From NCBI GenBank assembly GCA_009823505.1, contig VZQC01014000.1:1183303-1247302 (forward strand): 64,000 nucleotides of DNA. Direction: 5' to 3'. Position numbers and translations under genes: made by a program. Positions 56,672 to 64,000 of this stretch are shown here, in pieces. Source of the DNA: Rhizomys pruinosus. Lineage: Eukaryota > Chordata > Mammalia > Rodentia > Spalacidae. How positions within the stretch are numbered: the first letter of the stretch is position 1; every line of letters begins with the position of its first letter. The notes beneath the pieces are model-generated. The model saw nothing but the letters and a program-made list of their open reading frames with translations. It did no database searches and was not told the origin of the DNA.

Positions 56672-56890
56672 AGGGGCTGGAGAGATGGCCTAGCGGTTAA
56701 GAGCGCTGACTGCTCTTGCAGAGGACCCGGGTTCGAGCCCCAGCACCCACATGGCTGCTGAAAACTGTCTTTAACTCCAGTTCCAGGGGAATCTGACACC
56801 CTCTTCTGACCTCCGTGGCATTGCACGACACGGGTGCACAAACCTACATGCAGACTGTACAGTCATACACATATGAAAACAAAAAAAAAA
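56672..56890 (+). mobile_element. B2 SINE, single-core subtype
   Basis: GGGGCTGGAGAGATGGCCTA to a short A-rich tail. Flanks AAAAACTACTTGA and AAAAACTATTTGA fit a target duplication with one change. Confidence 0.93.
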
Positions 56891-57133
56891 ACTATTTGAA
56901 AGTTATTTAATATGTTAATATAGAGTTACCACATAATACAGCTGTTCTAGTCCCTGCCACATACTCAAGAGACCTGCAAATATGTATCCACACAGTTGAA
57001 TAATAAATATTGATAGCAATGTAATAGCCCCAAAGTGGAAACAACCCAAATGTCCATTGACTGATGAATAGATAAACAAAATACAGTATATCAGTAGAAT
57101 GGGATATTATTTGACCATAAAAAGGAAATTAAG

Positions 57134-57284
57134 AGCCGGGCATGGTGGCACATGCCTTTAATCCTAGCACTTGGGAGGCAGAGGCAGGCGGATCTTTGTG
57201 AGTTCAAGGCCAGCCTGGTCTACAGAGTGAGTTCCAGGACAGCTGTGGCTACAGGGAGACCCTATGTCGAAAAAGACCAAAAAA
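57134..57284 (+). mobile_element. B1 SINE with target duplication
   Basis: Sense B1 with perfect 14-bp duplication AAAAGGAAATTAAG (57120-57133 and 57285-57298). Confidence 0.97.
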
Positions 57285-57382
57285 AAAAGGAAATTAAGTA
57301 CTAGCCCATGATAAATAAGGGATGACTCTTCCCCAAATACTGAGAATATTAGATGCAAAAGACATATTGTATGATGCCATTT

Positions 57383-57530
57383 TTTTTTTTTTTTTGAGAC
57401 AGGGTCTCCCTGTAGTCCCAGCTGTCCTGGAACTCACTCTGTAGACCAGGCTGGCCTTGAACTCACAAAGATCCGCCTGCCTCTGCCTCCCAAGTGCTAG
57501 GATTAAAGGCGTGTGCCACCACGCCCGGCA
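57383..57530 (-). mobile_element. B1 SINE with target duplication
   Basis: Antisense B1 with perfect 13-bp duplication TATGATGCCATTT (57370-57382 and 57531-57543). Confidence 0.97.
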
Positions 57531-57719
57531 TATGATGCCATTTCTAGCAAATCCACAGAAAGAAAGGTTGATAGGATCAGGGACAGCAGGATTATGATAC
57601 CTAATGGGTACAGAGTATGCCTTTGTGACACTGAAATGTTCTAAACTTAGATACTAGTAGTGCTTACACATTGAGAGTATACTAAAATCCACTGAGAAGT
57701 AGACTTTTAAAAAACCCCA

Positions 57720-58064
57720 AGCTACAATTCCACTAAAGTTCATTCTGGGAAGCCAGTGAGTTTATTGTGCTTACTTACAGAGAAATAGGTGAGAGTTTAC
57801 TTATAGGACTGTGGACAGGTGCTCACCAACCTAAGGCCACACCAGACAATCTTCACCCAGCATAGATGGAAGCTTCCCTATAGTCCCACAGTGTGGCAAG
57901 AAAGCCCCTTCCCTAGGCTTCCTTAGCTTATATATTCTAACCCCTGGCCCAGGTCATGTGCAATTAGAGCCAAAACACTCTAATCATGATGGGAAGGTAT
58001 GGCTGGACTCTCTGGTAAGGGTCCCATGACTTCCAGGCAAGGTGAGGAGGGCGACATGAACAGC
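57720..58064. other. Unassigned, possibly LTR-like
   Basis: CAGTGAGTTTATTGTGCTTA and CTTACAGAGAAATAGG resemble the unassigned stretch near 3210-3265. Probably a dispersed rodent repeat. Confidence 0.3.
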
Positions 58065-58335
58065 CAACAAGCCCAGCTGTGATAATCTAAAGCAAGTAGT
58101 GCTGCTGAGCTCAGCAAGATGGTGTTGGTCAGAGGACAGTCCTATACAACAAAGGATAAGTTGTAGTGTTCATAATTACATTTCCATAATGACTTTTTTT
58201 GAGACAGGGTCTCACTATGTAGCTCTGACAGGCCTGGAACTCACTATGCAGACATAGTGGCTGACCTTGAACTCACAAAGATCTGCCTGCCTCTGCCTCC
58301 TGAGTGCCAGAATTAAAGGTATGCACTACCACATC
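58065..58335 (-). repeat. Duplicated block, copy 2 (includes an antisense B1)
   Basis: Second copy of the 56119-56352 block, with the B1 extending further (to about 58335, ending ACTACCACATCTGGCC). About twenty differences from copy 1 by eye. Confidence 0.85.
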
Positions 58336-58470
58336 TGGCCCCATAGTAATATTTTTAAAATAACTTAAATCCATGGCATGTTAGAGGAACTTTTTATTCT
58401 TTTTTCCATATCTTTTGTAGTTGAGATTGTATTATGATTATATACCTAAAGTTTAAAGATTACATAATCT

Positions 58471-58695
58471 TGGGACTGGAGAGATGGCTTGGTGGTTAAG
58501 AGCACTGCTTGTTTTTGCAGAGGACCCAGGCTCAATTCCCAGGACCCACATGGAAGCTAACAACTGTCTGTAACTCCATTGGCAGGAGTCCCAACATCTG
58601 TCCTCTTCTGACCTCTGCAGGTATTGCATGACATAGGTCCACTTACACACATGCAGGCAATACACTCATACACATAAAATAAAATAATAAAATAC
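58471..58695 (+). mobile_element. B2-type SINE with target duplication
   Basis: GGGACTGGAGAGATGGCTTG to an ATAAAATAAAATAATAAAAT tail. Flanks AAAGATTACATAATCTT and AAAGATTACACAATCTT, one change in 17. Confidence 0.9.
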
Positions 58696-58719
58696 TTAAA
58701 GATTACACAATCTTATTCC

Positions 58720-59278
58720 AAATATCAGAAATATAATTTTAAGGGCTATTCAAATATACTCTTCAGATGGTTTAAGAATATAATATGAGATAATGTTCTA
58801 AGCTCTTTATGTATACCATCGAAGTTAATGCTGAGAACTTGACAAGGTCGTGATTTTAGACTTGTCTTTAAGCCATGTTAAATTGATTTTCAAGATTAAA
58901 TTAATCTTATAGCTCCTGAGTATTGAAGCCAGGTTCCTGTTTTTTTGCAAAGTAGTAAGAATTATCTTTGTGGCTGAACACATCCTTCCTCTGCCTGTGG
59001 AAAGGTCAAGGCTTCCTTAACACCTTCAGGCTGAGCTGTCCATGTACAAAAGTTTATATTTCGAGAGCTCAGCATTCACTTCAGGATCTGAGTCATGTTT
59101 GGTGTCACCTAATGTGCTCTGTGTGAAACACAGTGCGGACGTCGCCTGCTCTGCCCTCTCTTTCATGACCTTTCTCTCTGTTTCAGCCCACTCCTCACTG
59201 CCTGACCCTCTCAACCATCTTCTAGCTAAACCAGCACACTGAGACAGATCCCATAGAGGAACTAGAACTTTCAGGTTT
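58720..59278. other. Unassigned low-copy sequence
   Basis: No feature recognised. Confidence 0.4.
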
Positions 59279-59294
59279 TAAAAATTCTAAAGCA

Positions 59295-59548
59295 TGGGGC
59301 TAGAGGGATGGCCTAGCGGTTAAGAGCGCCGACTGCTCTTGCAGAGGACCCGGGTTCGATCCCCAGCACCCACATAGTGGCTGAGAACCATCTGTAACAC
59401 CAATTCCAGGAGAACTCCAGTTCCAGGGGAATCTGAGACCCTCTTCTGACCTCCGCAGCATTGCACGACACAGGTGCACAGACCTACATGCAGACAGCAC
59501 ATTCATACACATAAAAAATAAATAAATAAAAATTTTAAAAAAATTAAA
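59295..59548 (+). mobile_element. B2 SINE, young, duplicated-core subtype
   Basis: Doubled core (AACACCAATTCCAGGAG then AACTCCAGTTCCAGGGG). Perfect 16-bp duplication TAAAAATTCTAAAGCA (59279-59294 and 59549-59564). Confidence 0.96.
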
Positions 59549-59592
59549 TAAAAATTCTAAAGCAATGAATTTAATCATTTTTTTAAAGGGGA

Positions 59593-59745
59593 GTCAAGGC
59601 TTGAGAGATTGCTTAACCATTAACAGTGCTTGCTGTTCTTGTAAAAGTCCAGTAGCTCCAGCTCTGGGAGATGTGACTCTCTCTTCTGGCCTCTGAAAGC
59701 TCCTAAATGCACATACACATACACATAAATACAAATAAGACTACT
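59593..59745 (+). mobile_element. Old tRNA-derived SINE fragment
   Basis: CTTGAGAGATTGCTTAACCA, then CTCTCTTCTGGCCTCTG and a CACATACACATAAATACAAAT tail; the box B region is lost. Confidence 0.6.
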
Positions 59746-61135
59746 GTGTGTTTACAGGGCAGTTTTAAACATCAGAAAAGGTGAGGAAAGTGCTTCATAA
59801 ACTGTCCAACAAAGTAGAATGTGTCACAGTCAATTCCCAAGGCGCTCGGACCTCCGGCGGCAGCAGCAGAGTTGATGCTGCCTCTCCATGTGCACTGTGG
59901 AGATCACCTGGGTTGGAGGCAGTGTTGTGATGGTTGTAGTCAAGTTCATTGTGACACAGACAGCTTGTTTCCAACTTTCTACAAAAACTAGTTGGGAACC
60001 ATGACTACCAGCACCTCTAATTCAACAATCAACTCATAAGTATCATTATCGGCCCCTCTTCTCCCGCCTCAGCTAAGGTTCCCACCATGTATAGTTTACC
60101 AGTATCGGAAGTTTGGTGAGTTTCCTGGGTTTCTAATGGTCCAAGTTAAAACTTCCAAGAATTCATTTCTTGTTCTCCTTTACCCTTATACACAAATTGA
60201 TCACAGACATGGGTTCCTAAATCTATTCTTCCTCTCATCCCCTGGACTTGGCTAATTGTCTTCCAGGTCTACTACATAGACCAGTACAGTGACCTCCCAC
60301 CTGTTCTTACTTAGTGGTTTTACTTGGTGATGGCTCTGTCTAATTTCCAACAATATGTCAGAGCTGAGTAACACTTCAAATGGAATCTGATCTGTGAGGC
60401 TTTTCATTTTCCAAAGGATAAAATCTAAATCATTATAATGGAATCTAAAATGCCTTTTGAGGGCCCCATTCTCATGATCTCATCCAAACCTAATTATCTC
60501 TTTTAAAGATTCCATCTCCAAGTTCCATCACACTGGGGAGCAAGTCTTCAAAATAGGAATTTAGTAGGAATAGAATTCATCTGACCTTGAAGGCACATGA
60601 ATCTCACCCTCCCACCAGTGGCTTGTTTCTACTGTAGGCAGTGGGAGGCAGCAAACACATCCCCACAGGAGGCTATGCAAAACAACTACTGCTGAGGCAC
60701 CTGGTAAGGATGGGGACTATGTACTTTCCTGTTTGTAATCCCCACACCTACTAGACCTTCTAATCCAGGTAGACACTGAAAAGATAAAAATGAATGCATA
60801 AACCACCTTTGAGATGAAACACAGCTTTGTAAGTATCCAGAGAATGGAAGGTTCTCCAGAGGTACCACTCAGCGTCTCACTCTCAGAAGGTCTCTGGGCA
60901 CTTAACTCTTCTCCCTCAGTTTGGAGAAGATTTCTCTTTCCTTCAGTGGGGACTTCCTTTCCAGCCCTACTGTCCAGCAGCATGGACCCTATGTACACAA
61001 GCACATGCATGATGATTTCTATCACCACCCTCCAGATAATGCCAATGCCAATATTCATGTAAATGAAGGTACACATGCAGGCATAAGTTCAGAGAAGTTC
61101 TTAACCAATCCAGAATAGCATCATCATGAAAATGA
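59746..61135. other. Unassigned low-copy sequence
   Basis: 60906-61116 (plus) has a 70-codon stop-to-stop frame with a His/Asn-rich stretch. A 119-codon minus frame (61076-60717) overlaps it. Neither is recognised or has clear splice sites; neither is called. Confidence 0.4.
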
Positions 61136-61211
61136 ACAAATTACCTGGGGATTTTGCTACATAAGAAGCCCCATTGAAAGAATGAACAGAAAAGAGACAA
61201 TGGACATGCTT

Positions 61212-61386
61212 GCAAGCCTTTTTTTTTTTTTTTTTTTTTTTTTGGTCTTTTTGAGACAGGGTCTCCCTGTAGTCCCAGCTGACCTGAAACTCACTCTGTA
61301 GACCAGGCTGGCCTTGAACTCACAAAGATCCGCCTGCCTCTGCCTCCCAAGTGCTAGGATTAAAGTCATGTGCCACCACACCCGGC
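61212..61386 (-). mobile_element. B1 SINE with target duplication
   Basis: Antisense B1 with a 24-base T run. Short duplication TGCAAGCCT on both sides. Confidence 0.93.
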
Positions 61387-61614
61387 TGCAAGCCTGTTCT
61401 TATAAACATGGGCTCTTATATAACAGGCACAGAGGGCTTCTTCAAATACAAACATATAATGGTGTAAAAGAACAGTGAGAAAAATTCTTGTGTCTGCAAC
61501 ACCATCATAATTATTTTCTCTTTGCATGTTACTTCAAACACTTATTCATAGCGATATTATTTTCACTTTTGAATTGCAATGTAAATTTAATGTTATATTC
61601 TGTGTTTACATTTC

Positions 61615-61875
61615 TTTTTTTTTATAATAATTTTTAATTTAATTTTATTTATTTTTGTATGTGTATGAGTGTACTGTCTGCATGTAGGTTTGTGCACCCA
61701 TGTGGTGCAATGCCGCGGAGGTCAGAAGAGGGTGTCAGATTCCCCTGGAACTGGAGTTCTCCTGGAGTTGGAGTTTCAGACGGTTCTCAGCCGCCATGTG
61801 GGTGCTGGGGATCGAACCCAGGTCCTCTGTAAGAGCGGTCAGTGCTCTCAACCGCTAGGCCATCTCTCCAGCCCC
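61615..61875 (-). mobile_element. B2 SINE, young, duplicated-core subtype
   Basis: Antisense B2 with the doubled core and CpGs. Perfect 15-bp duplication CTGTGTTTACATTTC (61600-61614 and 61876-61890). Confidence 0.96.
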
Positions 61876-61890
61876 CTGTGTTTACATTTC

Positions 61891-62540
61891 ATAAGCCTTA
61901 TTAATCTGTGAATTTGCAATGTTAAGGAATCCACAGCATCTCATTATGCTCATGTATCTTTATTTCCTAATATTGGACAATCATTGGAAATGGATTGGAT
62001 AATGTTTGCTATGGATTTTTATTTCATTGCTTTTATTTTTAATCCTATTTGTCTGTTTCCATGAGTGAGACCCCTCAACCCCATTGTCTTATACCCTCTA
62101 GTTATTTTTATTAGAACCAGAAAACAACAGTGTGCTCACAGCCACAGTAGGTAGGTTGTGTCACCATCAATCCTTCCTAAAGCCAATAAATAAAAGAGAT
62201 AAAGAGGGCTGATGGGAGGATAATTCTATCTCAGGGCATAGCCCTTCACCTTCTGCCCTGGAATATTCCAGATTGCTGGGCTACCATTTCCAACAAGGCC
62301 TCTCCAGCCAAAAGCCTGCACAATAGCAAGTTGTTGTCCTGTCTGGTTTGCTACTTTTCTTACTCCAAAAGGTGGCAGGTTTTAATATTCACTTCGTGGA
62401 ACTGGTATGCTGAGGTCAAGATGGGCAGGCGATTGCTTTATTATCAATGGTAATTCTTCTGACCTTAACTGTTTCACTTATTTGATCATTATTTACTAAG
62501 CATTTACACTGGATGCAGTAGGAGTCAGTGGAAATGTAAT
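61891..62540. other. Unassigned low-copy sequence
   Basis: No feature recognised. Confidence 0.4.
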
Positions 62541-62549
62541 AGGGAACAA

Positions 62550-62930
62550 GACACATAGTAATCTCAATTGTCAACTAGATGGGATTTAGAATCACCATGT
62601 GACACCCTCTGGGAATGTCAGTAACGGAGTCTCTTGATTAGGTTAGCCTCTGTACATGACATTGACAAGTTATCTTTATTAGGTTAACTGAGGCAAGAAG
62701 ACACCTTAACAGTGGGTAGCACCATTCATTCCATGGCCTGGCGTCTTGTACCAAGGGAAAGGACAAAGTAAGCTGAGCACAAAGATTCATGTCTCTGCTT
62801 CCTGACTGGGGATGCAACGTGGCCAGTATCCTCACAGTCCTACAGCCACTGTTCCTTCCCCTCCATGATGGACTTCCCCTTGAACTGCAAGAGAAAATAA
62901 GCCCTTCCTTCCACATTACATCAACAAGAC
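62550..62930 (+). mobile_element. LTR-like rodent repeat
   Basis: TAATCTCAATTGTCAACTAG near the start, AGTGGGTAGCACCATTCATT and GAACTGCAAGAGAAAATAAG near the end follow the order of a common LTR-like rodent repeat. The family was not recalled. Confidence 0.5.
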
Positions 62931-63190
62931 ATGTAACCGATACCTATGGCCATTGTTCTTATGGATGTTTAATTTAAGCAACCATTTCAACAGAAGATAT
63001 AAATTGCTATGGTAGTAATTCAAGAGTGCCGTGTTGGGGGGATGGGGACTCTGCTTTTGGCTCCACTGAGAAATCTGAATTTCAGGTAAGAGCTGAGGGA
63101 GAAGAGGAGCCAGTCATGAAAAGACCTAAAGGAAAGATGTTTCAGGCAGAGGAAACTGCAAGGCCAGAGGCCGAATGGCTATACAAGCTT

Positions 63191-63410
63191 GGTTCAAGGA
63201 ACCTATGTTCTGTCCACATCCAAAACCCGGTGAGAAACATTCCCAGAACTGGTTGAGTGTATAGGAGATTTTACAGATGAACAGCTGTCAGTTACAGAAG
63301 GCACACAAGCAGGATTTCAGGAGGGATGAAAGAAAGGAACAGGAGGTTCACAGAGCCCTGTGGGTTTTGGATGTGGACAGAACATAGGTTTCTCTCTTGG
63401 TTCCTTGACC
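63191..63410. repeat. Large inverted repeat
   Basis: 63201-63228 and 63362-63389 are perfectly complementary over 28 bp around a 133-base spacer. The arms extend outward: GGTTCAAGGA (63191-63200) faces TTCCTTGACC (63401-63410), after a short TC-rich interruption in the right arm. Confidence 0.95.
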
Positions 63411-63735
63411 CCCTCTTTTTCTTGTGTCCTTCATACAATCCCCTGAGAAATGCTGTTACCTCCACCTTCAAACACTCAGACTCTGACCCGTCTCCCCACT
63501 CCACAGTTGCCTTCCCTATCTCACCTGGATTACCACAAACTCCTCAAAAATGGATCATCCTGCTTACATATTTGCTTACTTCATGGACTCTAAAAATGTA
63601 GATACAATTCTCATGTGTGCAGATCACTGCACTAGCCCTGTTTCTGTTTTACTGAATGAAAAGGCTGAAGTCAATGGGCTCTAGAATTGTCCTACCACTT
63701 ATAGTCACACAATGTAATTACCATATATAGATGGA
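63411..63735. other. Unassigned low-copy sequence
   Basis: No feature recognised. Confidence 0.4.
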
Positions 63736-63739
63736 GGAT

Positions 63740-63935
63740 ATGTAGTCATAGTCTAAAAAAAAGAATGTAAAGTTACACAACTTTATACCTGCATGCAAAT
63801 TTACTATTAAAATGTGAATCTCTAAATGTGTTTAGGAATCAATCTATAGTTTATTTTCAGAATTTTTAATTTTGACTTATGTGTGGAGTGTATATATGCA
63901 TATTTTGGAATAATATAACATAAAAAAAAGAAAGA
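63740..63935 (+). mobile_element. L1 3' fragment
   Basis: ATTAAAATGTGAATCTCTAA, ATAGTTTATTTTCAGAATTT and TATGTGTGGAGTGTATATAT parallel the L1 blocks at 900-1010 and 2120-2230. Confidence 0.6.
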
Positions 63936-64000
63936 ACTGAAGTCCTAGTGGTAGTCTACCTGCTCTGAGACTTCCTGGCTCTAAGCTACTCATGGCAACA

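Larger units (their letters stand above)
56930..57715 (+). mobile_element. Old L1 3' region carrying two B1 insertions
   Basis: ACCCAAATGTCCATTGACTG, ATGAATAGATAAACAAAATA, ACTGAAATGTTCTAAACTTA give the sense old-L1 3' order. The L1 reads on once the two B1s and one duplication copy of each are removed. Confidence 0.75.

Noticed and set aside
60717..61076. 119-codon minus-strand frame with hydrophobic stretches
   Set aside because: No splice sites or family match recognised; it overlaps the plus-strand candidate fragment, and neither is convincing.

Overview
This window is mammalian nuclear DNA, almost certainly from a muroid rodent. It is full of rodent SINEs: 7SL-derived B1, tRNA-derived B2 and B3, ID and an ID/B1 fusion of B4 type. 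It also holds MaLR/MLT LTRs and L1 fragments. The B1 copies share a right half (CTGGGGCTACAGGGAGACC) and the B2 copies share a 3' half that I do not recognise as the mouse or rat consensus, so I do not name the species. I find no intact protein-coding gene. The open frames of 60-157 codons lie mostly inside repeats or look like chance.

Layout. 0.02-2.5 kb: two tandem L1 3' ends, one split by a MaLR LTR, after a 22-base poly-G start. 3.7-10.96 kb: an L1 with an inverted 5' part, interrupted by a 6.4-kb minus-strand class II (betaretrovirus-like) endogenous retrovirus. That element has 6-bp target duplications, two LTRs, a polypurine tract, a Lys-type primer binding site and only an N-terminal gag remnant; the rest of its interior is non-coding and AT-rich. 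11-32 kb: low-copy sequence studded with SINEs, MLT1/MaLR LTRs, an L1 fragment carrying a 21-bp perfect hairpin, a recent small mRNA-like retrocopy (28.9 kb) and a B1 with a 70-base poly-A tail. 32.5-41 kb: mostly one old antisense L1, cut up by another ERV 3' end (33.7-35.1 kb), MLT LTRs, SINEs and a 1.1-kb LTR. 41-52 kb: low-copy sequence with SINEs. 52.0-54.2 kb: a processed pseudogene of INTS14 (Integrator subunit 14, formerly VWA9). 54-64 kb: low-copy sequence, SINEs, an old L1 with two precisely bounded B1 insertions, a duplicated 235-bp block and a large inverted repeat at 63.2-63.4 kb.

Nothing here works together as a pathway. The interest lies in the mobile-element record: nested insertions that can be ordered in time, a non-autonomous ERV resembling ETn-type elements, a B2 subfamily marked by an internal duplication, and two inverted duplications that look like template-switch mutations. 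Family names rest on recall of consensus features, not on a database search. Target-site duplications (TSDs), motifs, stops and repeat arms were read directly.
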